A DNA stretch of 64,000 nt from the NCBI GenBank assembly GCA_028015205.1, contig CM051521.1:72214314-72278313 (forward strand). The letters run 5' to 3'. Source of the stretch: Mytilisepta virgata (taxonomy: Eukaryota; Mollusca; Bivalvia; Mytilida; Mytilidae). The position numbers were made by a program, and so were the translations under genes. The notes beneath the pieces are model-generated. The model was given only the letters and a program-made list of their open reading frames with translations, was not told the DNA's origin and ran no database searches. Positions 23,256 to 35,900 of this stretch are shown piece after piece; position 1 is the first letter of the stretch, and every line of letters starts with the position of its first letter.

Positions 23256-25488
23256 GTAGGAGTTATCGACAGTCAGCAGGACTTATCAACAAATTCTCCC
23301 AACGTTTGGCAGCTTAGAACTTATTAAAGTGCTTTCAAAATTGCAAAAAAATAAATATATCAAGATTTGGTGTTCCTTTTTTTATATTATGGCATTTTAT
23401 TTAAATGAACGATGAAGAAATTTCTAAAAGTGACATCAACAAAATGTGTCTTTCCTCGATGCTGAGAATGTCTGCTGGGACTTCTTTCCGCTCTGTCCAT
23501 TGCATTTCATTATTTGCGATTAAATCAAATCTTTAAGCGTACGCTTTATTTTTATGTCCATATTTTCGTCTGAATTAGTATAAAAACAACTAAATGTTGT
23601 TTACATATGACGTCTCCTTGGTTAAATTTGAGTGATTATTTTACGTTGCGCACATTTTAGTCAGAAGTTGTTTCGCGAATGGAGACGGACTATGACGTTA
23701 ACAAGGTTGCAAGTTTGAAAGCGGGTGCTTTAGTTTCCCAGAAAATCATGAACAAAGATTTCCAGACTGATTTTGTTTTTAAAACATGATAATACACCTT
23801 AATGTCGGTTTTTATATCGTTTATAAGATATTTTACATGAACATTCAGAAAATATATACTTATTGGTACAGTAAACAACATAAGGGAAAACGTGTCATTG
23901 CAATGAAGAATCCATACTTTTCCCATGAAAATTTAAGAGAATTCAGAACGTTTACAAATATTTACGTTTCAGGTAAGTAATTAAGATGATAAAAACAGAA
24001 TATGAAGATTTGGGACGCGTTCGCTACGATCATTTGTCCCAAGCTTCATATTCTGGCTCACGGGATGATACTTTACGATATCTAGCTGTCAAAATGCAGA
24101 TAATATATATATATACAAGTTCAGTATATATATGGTATACACTAAATTGGGATATTTGGACAACAACACCCTCTTATCCATAAATGTTCTTTCCATGCAC
24201 AGAAATTATTTGATAAATACAACACAACGGGTATAGTCATTACAGGTAATTCTGCGAATTAACATGAAAATGATTTGAATGTGTCAATTAAATGCTGCAC
24301 AGAATTACCCGTCAACATAGTAAATATCTGTTAAAACTATGACACTTGTAAACACATTAATATGTTACCGCGTTGTATGATAACAAATTAAAAGAACAAA
24401 CACTATTCTTCATATTTGTTACCTTTTCATATCGGAGAAAAATGAATTCAATTATCATTTTTAATCTTTTATGTACTTATTTTTTAATTATTCTTTAGAA
24501 AGAAGAAATTGGGTTAGCTCTCTTAGAACAGCGTGAAATAAACACGAAATTTAGAAAAATAATGTATATAAATACTTTTAATTAACTTGACTTTTCTCAA
24601 AAATGTTTTTAAAAGACTCGATTGAAAGGGAATTCAAATATGGCCATTTGTGATACTATATGCACAAAGATTATGTTCATAAATGCAAGTATTTAGTGTT
24701 TATTTTGCTTCTAAAATGGGTACAATATCTTTTACATTTTGCTTTATTTCTTTTAAATTCAATTATATTGTGTCTAGTTGGTATCATATATTCATGTCAG
24801 TTAATTTTACCTAAAGATTTATTGAAGAAAACAGGTTCATGAATACACCATGAAAGAAGAACTACCCCAATTTATGGTTGTTCAATACCTGTAATAGGTC
24901 AAGTGGAGCTGACGTTTACTCTTAGTAATCAAGAGCTAAAATGAGGAAGCATGGAAGATTGCGGGATATTGCATTTCCATAAATAATTATAAATTCAACT
25001 CACTTTCTGTATCATTCATTTTGTAAAAAATGGAGTGAAAATCGTAGTCCCAAACTTCCTGCCCCCGATGTCTCAACTTCCAAGCAAGGATCGAAACCCA
25101 CACGATTTTCGTTCGCTGAAAGAGTTATGATGTATAAGGTAGATTACACTAGAAGAACTTCACATATGCAGCGAAGGTATGTACAGTGTATCCGGTTTCG
25201 ATAATTACGCCCTCTATTTTGCAATTCCATGTAAACTCGTACCTTTTCCACCTCGTACCCTTATATTTACCAACTCGTACCTTCACTATTCTACCTATTC
25301 TAATGTAACCAACTCGTACCTTTACTTCAACTACACTATACTTCAATATTCTAGTAAAATGTGAAAATATATGAGTGCCGAAAAGCTTCATTTGAGATCT
25401 TGTAAATACTCACTCGGAATAAATAAAAGATCAACTAATTTAGCTGTCATGGCAGAAGTTGGTCGATATCCTTTATTATCAGATGTTA
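23256..25488. other. Intergenic AT-rich DNA with one small palindrome
   Basis: I recognise no gene. A 60-bp palindrome lies at 23996-24055. A (AT)n-like tract is near 24098-24130. CTCGTACC is repeated four times between about 25225 and 25320, which gives spurious open frames on both strands. Confidence 0.35.
23996..24055. repeat. 60-bp perfect-arm palindrome
   Basis: CAGAATATGAAG and CTTCATATTCTG form the outer stem and TTTGGGAC/GTCCCAA the inner stem. The loop contains GCGTTCGC. Its architecture is like that of the other fold-backs in the window. Confidence 0.68.
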
Positions 25489-25847
25489 GAGACGAGATCA
25501 AAAGTTCAATGTAGGATAAAAAACTTAATTCACATAGTTTTTTCACTGCCCCCCCCACCACCCCTCTGTTAACATAATTTAGGAAAAATTGATTGACCAA
25601 TATGGGCAAATGCTTTGAGGGTATAGTTTTTGTATAATGGGTCCTGTTTTTCCTCAACAATGTATGTATGATGGCTTTTATTTGCTTTAAAAGTCCAAAC
25701 ATATTTTAGGACCGAGCTTGAATCCGTACTTTTTCAATCCGAAAATCGATGTCGGATAACAAAACTTGCAGCGATTTTTACCCTTCCCCCACCCCAAACT
25801 ATTTGAATTAAGTTTTTTATCCTACATTGAACTTTTGATCTCGTCCC
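25489..25847. mobile_element. Inverted-repeat element with ~50-bp arms
   Basis: The left arm 25489-25540 (GACGAGATCAAAAGTTCAAT, then GTAGGATAAAAAACTTAATT) is mirrored at 25796-25847. C-rich tracts follow inside each arm. About 255 bp of unpaired DNA separates them. It directly precedes a LINE fragment. Confidence 0.75.
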
Positions 25848-25854
25848 TTATTGT

Positions 25855-26819
25855 TAACATGTTTAAATATTACATCCATTTAATAAAATCAGAAAACAGT
25901 TTATTAGCTGATGCTTTTATAGAATCCAAAACTCTCTTTAACCAAAACAAAAATTGTTGGTACACTTGTATCAATGCATTATCTCAATACCTTAATTTAG
26001 ACATTAAAAACATAACAAGTTTAAAAACAAAATTGAAAAGATATATATTAAATAAATTGAAACCAAAATATAATGAAATTTGGAAAAAAAGACATTTTTG
26101 ATGACAACAGGTAATAAACTAAGAACATATAGACTCTTTAAAAATCATTTTAATGGTTCAATTGAAACATATTTGTCCCATGGTATACCCAAGGAAAGAA
26201 ATTTAGTCACAAAATTTAGAATAAAAGCCCATAAACTGGAAATTGAAATAGGTAGATATCAAGGTATAAAAGCAGAAAATAGAATTTGCAAGTTATGTAA
26301 AAAAAAAGACGTAGAAGATGAAATTCATTTTCTGCTACAGTGTGAAACACTACAAAATTATAGAGAAAATTTACTTTGTGATTTGGAAAACCAATATCCC
26401 AATCTTAAGAATATTGATAATCAAATCTAAATTCATTTGGCTAATGTCTTGTGAGGATAAACATGTTATTAAACAATTATGTTCTCTATTATACAAACTA
26501 GACAGTGCAAAGGAATATTTATTATCAAATAGAGAAACATAATATATCTACATGTGTTCATTAATTTGTATTATTAATAATTATGATACCTATTTATACA
26601 TGTCTTTTACTATAGAGACTGGATACACATGTTAATTTTTGTGGGTCACTGTGCTTGATGAAACCCCACCTTGACAATATTTTCAGCATTTATTATTATT
26701 AAAACTGTATTGTAATTATCTGGATTCTTTGGAACTGTATATAAGTTGTAAAATCTTCTCAGATTTGGGCGTCAAATTGACAAAATAAAAGATATTCTAT
26801 TCTATTCTATTCTATTCTA
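25855..26819 (+). pseudogene. LINE 3' fragment with zinc knuckle and (TTCTA)n tail
   Basis: An open stretch from about 25855 to 26095 passes by frameshift (near 26090) into a second, where KLRTYRLFKNHF, LVTKFRIKAHKLEIEIGRYQ and ICKLCKKKDVEDEIHFLLQC are visible. These are a LINE C-terminal region with an intact CxxC...H...C knuckle. After a stop and frame change (about 26428) the sequence runs through a 3' UTR to a pentamer tail, (TTCTA)n at about 26790-26819, that marks the element's 3' end. No RT core is present. Confidence 0.78.
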
Positions 26820-28150
26820 CCAATAACAAAGTCTACTGCATGGCAAAATGCTGGGTACTTTATTCATGGCATTGGCATCACGTGACTTCCGCCCTTTTAA
26901 TCAAATTATCTCCCTTAGTTGTAGATCGAAAATGATAAAATTGTTTGAATTAGGATAATCGGGTTTTTTCCCGTCTCGGCTCTTAAACTAATGTGTCTGA
27001 AAACTTCTTTTGGCGGATATTTACAAATTGTTTGTTTAATTCTGAGGGGGAAGGCTTCAGATTTGAAGGATATGGGAGACTTGAATGGTTTAAAAACATT
27101 TTGGCGGAGAAGTTATGAAAACAGGTGAGATAAAAGTTATTTCCTCATAAAGTTCATCCTCCTATGCGGACAATTTATGTATGATCTCGCCTTGTATCTG
27201 TATTTGTAGTTTGAATTAATTTGCATTTTCCGACTAATTTTGATTAATTTATATAGTAGTTATACTACGGTTACGCTTCTGTTTTTTAAACTGAATTGGC
27301 GGAAAATTTTCAATACTGACAATGTTCATTTGCACATGAAAACAAAGGTAATATTGTGTAGAATGTACCTATATGCGGACAATTTGCTTATGAGTTATAA
27401 GAATTTGAATATTTGCATTTTTATTTTTAGGTCAAGTATAATGCTTTGTAATGAATGTCGTCAGAGCAATCCAAAATGGCTGCTATGCAAATTAGCAAAG
27501 TACCCGCAATTTTGAATGAGGTAACGTTAGGTGCAATTATTTTAAATATTCTCTTATCACTGTATGGTAAGAGCAACGGCAACGCTTAATTGCTTGACAA
27601 AAAAGGGTACAAATGTAAGCATATTATTGACATATTTTAACTTTTGCAAAGGAGATAAGAACCACAGAGTATTGTATGTACTTTACTATGAATTTCCATG
27701 TAAAACCATACAAAATTTGATACTAGTATCTGTTATTATACCTTACAGTATAATTAAATATATCTATTGGCTAATAAATGATCACATGACATAGAATAAT
27801 TCAGATATTTCATTATAATCGGTGGTGCCGGGGAATAACCTCGACAAAATTTCTCGTGGAAATAACCCTTCAACGGGGTTGACCATTTTGGATATCTCCC
27901 TCCTCAGAGGGCCGTAATTGTATATTGTTGAATATCCAAGAAATTAGCATATATGAAGGAGAGTTTGACTGTCTCTATTAGTATATGTCGTTGTATTTTG
28001 TTGCCATTCTGTACACATAGGTGAATCTAAACCCCTTCATGATGGTTCTTCATTGAGAAAACTATTCTCCCTTTTGTGTTCAACAATATTCCACTGCGGA
28101 AAAATCGTGAAAATTAACTGTTGCAAGCGAAATGTTAACCACGAGGGTGA
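26820..28150. other. Intergenic DNA with a promoter-like segment and a weak two-exon ORF
   Basis: ATCACGTGACTTCCGCC at about 26877 combines an E-box with an ETS-like site. A possible ATG exon at 27072-27124 ends GAAAACAG|GTGAGA. It is phase-compatible with 27437-27515, which follows TTTTTATTTTTAG and ends in a stop, for a 45-codon product containing CNEC. I do not recognise it. From 27830 to 27915 the sequence resembles the ends of the fold-back at 10958. Confidence 0.25.
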
Positions 28151-28159
28151 AAGGTTCGT

Positions 28160-28229
28160 GTACGTGTTTGGTTTTATATAATAATTTTTGTACCAAACCG
28201 TACGCGTATATAAAACCAAACACGTATAC
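28160..28229. repeat. Short fold-back palindrome
   Basis: Arms GTACGTGTTTGGTTTTATAT and its complement (ATATAAAACCAAACACGTAT) surround a loop with a second copy of the ACCAAACCGTACG phrase. Confidence 0.65.
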
Positions 28230-28689
28230 AGTAACCTTTAAATATCTCTTTCGTCAAGTTGTTTCATTTCTGCTAAACCCGAAGCGATACCAAAGAACCG
28301 TTGCCGTTTCTCTTACCTTACAGTGCTTATTTTTGTGTGTCTTAAAATTATCTATCTCACGGAATAAACCCAGGATTAGCCACTTTTTCCTTCATATTTC
28401 AATGTTTACTGTTAAAAAAAGAGAAACGCAACCCTATTTCATTTTTCAAAATGCAAATTCTGCCATTAACCAAGTAAAATTAAATGACCAATTTAATTTT
28501 TGATGTCATTAGTTTCAAATTTTAAATGCCTGTTCATTAGATTTGGCTCGGTGCCACATCTGTAAAGAAAGTGGCCTTTAAAAATGAATATCCCATACAT
28601 CGCCGTGAAAATTGGGTAACGTTTTTCCGGCCACGAGCACTTTACGGTTATTTCAACTGTTAAGCTAAAGCATATAAAAGGACCAAGTT

Positions 28690-29296
28690 TAATGCTTAAC
28701 TTTTATTACAGAGTTGAAATGATCATCCCAAGGTCGGACCCTGCCATTCGAAATGTCGCTATCGGTCGTTTTCATGCCAGAGAGTCCCAAAATAAAGTTG
28801 CACAAACTCTGAACGGTATCCACGGCTGTGGAGCAGATTCCAACAAACTGGTGCAGCTAATACTGCCAGAGGAATGGAAGACCTCGCATAGCAACTCCTG
28901 GTCAAACTATCGGGTCTTTCATCTACGGAATCGAACCGTTTCCGCATCAACCACTCCAGTCGGATTACCTGGATTGCAAAGAATAAGCTCGCAAACAGTC
29001 CGTAACTGGTTTAAACAGCAAAGCATTAGACCAGAAGGCCGCATTTTGGGGCAATATTGACGCCATTACACAGATGTGAAAGAATCCGTTTGGTGCAACT
29101 GATTGAGGGGCTAGACATTTCAAAACTGGCATAGCATTTGGTTCATCTACGAACTCCCGCTTTCCTCTGCAGAAACGTGATGGTAGAATAGGGGTATACA
29201 GGCGTCGGAATGAACGTTTCTCTCCTCTTGTGTTCAGAAAGTGGATAGCTTCGTTGGAGGGAGTGTTATGATGTTGGCAGCGATCTCAAATGACAG
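28690..29296 (+). pseudogene. Tc1-like transposase remnant
   Basis: A 122-codon open frame (ATG likely at 28719) shows the Tc1 family's N-terminal helix-turn-helix segment (RNVAIGRFHARESQNKVAQ) and the second DNA-binding part (FHLRNRTVSASTT, then GLQRISSQTVRNW). It stops at 29058-29060. Beyond the stop, homology continues in shifted frames (QKRDGR, YRRRNERF, VDSF-GGSVMM). The segment that should hold the second catalytic Asp (WFSDESRF in intact relatives) has decayed. The right end is lost at about 29296, where a family C repeat begins, so the right terminal inverted repeat is gone. Confidence 0.85.
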
Positions 29297-29560
29297 CATC
29301 AATTGAAAAATGAAAGATAAGTTTAGGTCACAAGCTTAAATTCAAAATTTTCCAAGTTCGACCCTGTGGACCCCTTGTTTAGAAAATCCAAATTCTAAAA
29401 CCTTGTTAATTCACATGATTGCGCATCTACAGGTAGTATATGCAACCATTCTACATAAAAATAAAATTCCTAAACCCAAAAGTGAAGGAGGAGTTGATGT
29501 CACAAGAAAGTGTGACGGACGGACGGAGACAATCGCTATTTCTAATGCAACATAACATAT
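29297..29560 (+). repeat. Family C interspersed repeat, 3' part only
   Basis: It begins AATTGAAAAATGAAAGATAAG and runs through CACAAGCTTAAATTC and GTGAAGGAGGAGTTGATGTC to GACGGACGGACGGAGACAATC. It corresponds to the last ~250 bp of the copies at 9738 and 30985. Confidence 0.8.
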
Positions 29561-29769
29561 AACGTCCTTTTTGATTGGATATCGTCAAGCGTAAAATCCA
29601 CGGTTTACCGTCAGAACCATTGACGACAACGTTGCGCAAACGCATTTGACGTTTCCTGTTTACTTTTTATTCTATTTTTTTTTACGTTGAACGGAGGTTG
29701 CAATATAATGGGGATAACTGTATTGTATTTAATCAGTTGCCGACATAAATCCCCGAATTTTATTCAAAG

Positions 29770-29803
29770 GTGGCCAATTGTGACAGCTTCCGGTCACGTG
29801 ATA
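29770..29803 (+). promoter_or_regulatory. Promoter-like CCAAT and TCACGTGA elements upstream of the two-domain gene
   Basis: CCAAT at about 29774-29778 and the palindromic E-box GGTCACGTGAT at 29792-29802 lie 50-80 bp before the proposed start codon. TCACGTGA matches the core bound by bHLH-zip factors (MiT/TFE, USF). Position and pairing make a proximal promoter plausible; use is inferred. Confidence 0.4.
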
Positions 29804-29852
29804 CACAATTCTACATAAACGGAACGAAAAGTTGCACTGATCTTATGACAAA

Positions 29853-29907
29853 ATGACGGAATATGTTGCTGAAAATTCTGCTTGGAAACAAGGGATTGCA
29901 TTGGATT
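29853..29907 (+). CDS. Two-domain gene, proposed coding exon 1
   Basis: ATG ACG GAA ... GGATT|GTGAGT gives 18 codons plus one base. The donor is close to consensus and phase 1 joins exon 2 to make a Trp codon. Support comes from phase, donor quality and the promoter-like sites upstream; there is no homology support for so short a peptide. Confidence 0.55.
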
Positions 29908-32900
29908 GTGAGTATGCACTAAAATTCAAGTTCTAGCAAATTTACTCATATTACCATCTGTAAAAATATTACTACATTTGTAAATATCCCGGCCTTTAGA
30001 AGCTTAGTTACAAACATAATAGAAATTCTCTCTTTTTGTATTCAAAACGGGTCCGTACAGATTTACGTGTAAAGTTTTTTAAATTATAAATGCTATAAAT
30101 TAGCTTACTGAATAAATCTCTTACACGCAAACTTCTTTAAACTTTAGTATACTAATTTTCTGTGCCTCATTAATAAAATATAAGTAAAAAATACTAGTAA
30201 CAGTTTTAAACTAAATTAATTTGATTTTTGTTCGAGGGTACACTTTTTCTATTTTTTAAGGGTTTTAAGTGGAAAAGAGGATTTAATTTGACTTCCTTTG
30301 CATATATTTTGTGGGTAAATCAATCAAAAACGTGATGAAAAGATAGGTCAACGCACTTTAATGATTTTATTAATGTGCCTTTTTCCCAAAATTCAGACGT
30401 TAGTCAAGGCCTAGAAAATAAACTTTGGTATTCAAGCATTATATAATTGTACTTATGATAAGAATTCAGAACACTTCTGCGTTTTTCAGAATACATTTGA
30501 CAGTGTATAGTTTGCTTATAACAGACTAGTTTTCTACTTTAATTCCTGACATTTGGAGAAAACCTGAAATACAGTGGAATTCAAACTTTCAAACAATTTT
30601 TTATCTCAAAACTTAGAATTTAATTTTTGTTTTAGTAACGCATTTGATACATGTATGTCGGTGTGGCAGGGTATCAGTACAAGACACATAGGCGTGAAAA
30701 TAATTCATGCAAAACTTGTTGGATGTATTACGTGCTGTTTACTAAATAAAAATAATCAGTTCGGATATACAGTCCTACCCATTGCCCGACTCTGAAATTT
30801 GTTCCCGACCTGTCCTATATGAGTTCTAACAAACCAATATTCCCTTTTCGTTCATCGTCGTTCTTCTCAACAACTACAACAACAAGTTTTATTTGTGAAA
30901 AAGTACAAACAGCAATAATTTCATTCAATGTATATATGCGTAAAAAGTCAATGTATTGGATAATAGGCCAGCCATGCAATCTGTACTGTCGGAATCGACA
31001 GTGATTCCCGCACCCCCTGTGAGTAGTTGGGCCACTTGCCTATAGTAAAAAATATAAAAGCTTATTCCCATCCAAAATTAGTGTGCAGTCATATTATAAA
31101 GAAATTAAATCAATAAACCTAATGAAAAATGAAAAAAATCTTAGTTAATTCACAAGCTTAAACTGACAATTTTTTGAAATTTGACCTGAGTGAGCCCCCG
31201 ATTTAAAAATCATATTCTAAATACTTATTGTAGATCTAAATATAGTGTAGAACAAATACTATATATAAGCAAAACGAATAAATTGCAAAATGAAAGAGAA
31301 GTTAAGGTCACAAGCTAAAACTGAACGCTGTGGACCCCACATTTAGAAAATTAGGTGTTTGACAATACTGTATAGAATTAAAATGTTTAAATTAAAACAA
31401 AAGACTATTTTATGTCAGAAGCTTAAATTGATAGTTTTTCAAAATTCGACCCCCCGTGGACCCCAATTTTAGAAAATCAAAATTTTAAAACCTTATTGTA
31501 CATATGCACATGGTGCCTGACAATACTGTATGGAAATAAAATGCATAAATTGTAAAATGAAAGAGGAGTTTAGGTCACAAGCTTAAATTGACAGTTTTTC
31601 GAAATTCGCCCCCTGTTGGCCCCAATTTTAGACAATCAAAATTCTAAAACCTTACTGCGCATCTGCATATGGTGCCTGACAATACTGTATGGAAATAAAA
31701 TGCATAAATTGAAAAATCAAAGACGAATTTAGGTCACAAGCTTGAATTCCAAATTTTAGAAGTTCAATACCTGTGGGACCCTTGTTTAGAAAATCAAAAT
31801 TCTGAGACCTTATTGCGCATCTACAGGTGGTATACAACCATTCTATATATAGAAATTAAATTCCTAAACCCAAAAGTGAAGGAGGAGTTGATGTCACAAG
31901 AACGTGTGACGGACGTACGGAGACAATCGCTATATCCCCAAACTTTCTTCGAAAATGCGGAGATAAATATATTTATCTTTTACAAAAACAAAATTCATTG
32001 AAAATAAATTCACAAACTTAGTGATTGATAAAGTGAATTTATCAAAAACACGCATCATGTAGCACAGAAGGACAAAACATAAACATGGCCAATACAATTA
32101 AAGAGTCAAACCCTCGAAGGAACTAGCTGTCAATCCAGGTATGGTTTCAACTAAAATTCCTGTTAGACGGAATGTATTTTTGCCTGCCCTTTATTAGAGT
32201 TACTTGGGAAAATAAAAGCGATCTTAGCGAAGCAAAGTGAGCTCTACCGTAACACAAATATATGTTCTTAGCTCTATAATGATGGCTTGAATTTCGTAAG
32301 TCAAGAAGGCAAAACCCAACATGCGGCAATCTCTGGGTTGCTCAAGTTCAATGATGCAAGTAAAAATAACCACCAAAATAGCAAAAACTAAACTACATGC
32401 AGAAAACTGGTGTAGTAAGACGAGACATAACATTGCCCAACAATTTCCTGGTTTGGGACAGATGCATGACTCATGCGGAAGGGTAAAACCAGTTTTGTCT
32501 TTGAAGACCCCCCCCCCCCCCCCCCTCCTTAATTCAGACCAACGTAGAAATAAATATACACCCGGATACAATTCGAGAAATCATTCCATAGAACAAATTC
32601 ACAACTCAGATATCTTAAAAACACGTACACGTACATATACTTCCTAAAATAGTGTAAAACAGAAACAGACTATATCAGAATCTTTATTGCTTTCTCATAC
32701 CGTAATCGAATTAGTAAGACATGAGAAGCGACATTTTGGTTTGTTTGGTCAGTTGATCTAATGTTTATACAAGAATGCTACAATTTCGCAAATTTTAATT
32801 ATTGTCAACTGATTGTCCAAAAAAAGACGACCAATTTTACTGAACGAAGATATAAAGTTTAGATTATATGAAGATGCTGAAACAATTTAAGTAATATTAT

Positions 32901-35900
32901 GATATGTTCAAAATAAACTCTGTAAATAAAGCGATTGTTTCCTTTTTTGCATCAGCTGTGGGCGTATACAATTAGATTGTATACCGTCTGGCTAAGATAG
33001 CCATATAACGAAGTCTTTGGGCTGGTGTGCTTGTCAAATCTTTTCTGGAAACTCATTTTTTCGCCTTGTAGATGTAATTAAGTAGACATATATTTTCCGA
33101 TTCGATAATTTTTTCCAATAAATGTTTGTATTGACTAAATCATAAAATACAGATTGCTTATGAACAGGAAAGAAATCAGATTTGACGTGTTATTTAAAAG
33201 GCAAATTTGATCCGCTCTGAAAGAACCTTATTAAAATTTGACAAGATTTTAAATCTGTTCGTCACACACTATATAAGGACAGGTAAATCAATAATTTCCC
33301 CACCAGGTGACGTTAGCTATAGTGTTTACCCAGATAAACATCTCCTTTGGAATCTCAAATGTGATATTGATAAGTCTCGAGTAATTGTTTTCAAGTGTCA
33401 ATTGGTGAAATTTGACATTTCAGTTCATTTGTTTTGTTACTAGATAATTATATCATTTACTGTTACAAAACAAGTTTCCGATAGTCAGCGATTTAAATAT
33501 AATAAGGTAGGTGTTTTTTTGTTTATTACAGTTGATTTATTTAGTTTACCTTAGCAACCAAATACACGAAGTCAACATTTGTAAGAAAATGTGTATCTGT
33601 TAATGTATGAAAATGATAAATAATAATATAAAATGAGAACTTCATGTTCCAACTTGACGATGACCATGGTTCAGCATACAATAGCTTCTTGTTTCGGGGT
33701 CAATATGTACATATACTAGTAATGATGTGTGTTTATATTATAGCGATGATAGTGTGTTCACGGTTCTCCAACATTTGAAAAATCCAAATCACGTTTATCA
33801 AACAAGTATCAAACACTAGATTCGTTGATATTGGCTTGATGTTTATATTAAATTTAAAATTGTTAACTGGATTCACTCGCGATAACTCTAATTACAGATA
33901 ATTTTAATAAATCACTTTTTCTATTTTCTCCAACAAGAAATTATTCACCTCTTATTAAAAAAAGTCAAATGTTGGCGAGTCGTGATTAAACCGGCCACGG
34001 TTTACAAATACCCACTCCCTCGTCTTGACACTGGCCGTGAGTTCTGAGCAGGTGGACTCGAACTACAGTATTACCAAAGAGGACAAATATCACAGGCGCT
34101 TGTCTCAGACAAATATACCTAAGGAGCAAACCAAAAAAACACAATCCATTAGACAGACAAACCCGGGAAGACAAATGAACAACCACAAGCACAACAAATA
34201 AACACTGAAAACTAAAAAACAACAAACAACATGAACTCCTATAAAAACCAGGAGTGAACTCAGGTGCTCCGGAAGGGTAAGCAGGACATTTCTGATATTT
34301 CAGTTGTAAGTCACTGATTAGTCCTTATAAGAACGTATTGACAAACAACTCAGTACAGCTTTTCGGCATGAAATGGTTCAACACTGATACAATTGCCTTC
34401 GTAATATATGGTTCACGTTTTTATATACAGTATATATTTTGACAAAGATTAATGCCATCTAGTTAATTTTATTGTATAATACTAGTATATTATTTAGGAT
34501 TTACAGGCTCTTAATTTATCAGAGCCTGTAAAGGACTTCATAAGTTTGGCAAATCCTTTTTTTGCATCGTCTGTTTGGCCAATCTCATTTAGGTGATGTA
34601 TGTGATGGCCTAGTCCGCCACAGATTGTGAAATATTGAATTCATGTAGGACTAATATACATACATGTATAATTCTTCATATTAAAACATATAGAACTCTA
34701 TTCTTTATTGAACGTTTTGAATTAAATCTCCAAAATCTTGTCGAAAATGTCGTGTTGCCAGTCGAAATTCTAAAGGACAAGACTGCAAACAAATTTTAAA
34801 TACCAATTCTCTGTAAGGACTAGACTTTTTTCAGGAGGGTCGAGAAATGCATGGTATTAGAATTTATTGCAAAATGGACATATGAACCACCTATGATACT
34901 ATTAAAACAAAAAACATAATATTACTGGAAAATTTCAATCAGTTGCCATGGTAACGAAAATCAACTTTTAACCCTAATTTTGTATTAAGATGTCTAAAAT
35001 TTAAAATTTCCCTATTTTTGCTAGATCAGCTTTACATTCAAATTTGTTTCTTTTTGAAATTCGTTTAAAATGAAAAAATGGGCCACTTTAGCCTGACAAA
35101 AATAAATACCTGTTGATCATATATGCAAGACATCAAAATGGTTTCAAAAAGTGTTCTGGTTTCTTTCTAATTAGCCCCCCCCCCCCCAATTACTTAGAGA
35201 TCACATTTTTCCATTTTAAGGGAAGTTTACAATAGACAGTTTAATATTTCATTCATCAAAAATAAAAATGAACTAAATCATGAATTCAGAATAAATGTTT
35301 ACTTTTTGTTGCAATTTTAAAGTAAAAATGATATTTGCTGTTGAAATTCAGTCTCTGCAATTTTGCACATGTCTAAGTCAGAGCAGTAAAATGTGAGAAT
35401 TATCTGCTACCAGTATGTTTCCAACTGTGAAGTGGGAGATAATTTAAACTTTATATTACAGCATCTATTTGATTTATATATATATATAAATTTCTCCACC
35501 CTCAATAGTTAAATTTTAGATTTTAACACGCTCGCTAAAGGCTCGCGTGTTGAAAATCGAAAATTTAACTATCTCGGGTGGAGAAATCCCATAACTCACT
35601 CGTACCTGAAGGAGAATCTATATTTATCATTGTTTGTCTTTATCTTAACATAGAAATGTATTCTTTCAAATACAATAAAGCTATGTGATGTAACTTTATG
35701 CAAATCAATATTCTTGATAGTCAGATTCTGGATTAAATTGAAGAAACCACCAGTTTAAACATCGTCGGAAACCCACGACCGGTCGCGCTAACGCTTTGCT
35801 ATAAGTGTAGCAAAGCGTAAGCGCGACATTCCGTGGGTTTCCGACGATGCAGTTTAAATGAATTGTCAATTTTTATAGGTTCTCATAATTTTTTTAGTGA

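Noticed and set aside
32224..32647. Opposed open frames of ~115 and ~108 codons
   Set aside because: No domain; they overlap on opposite strands, and one depends on a C homopolymer.
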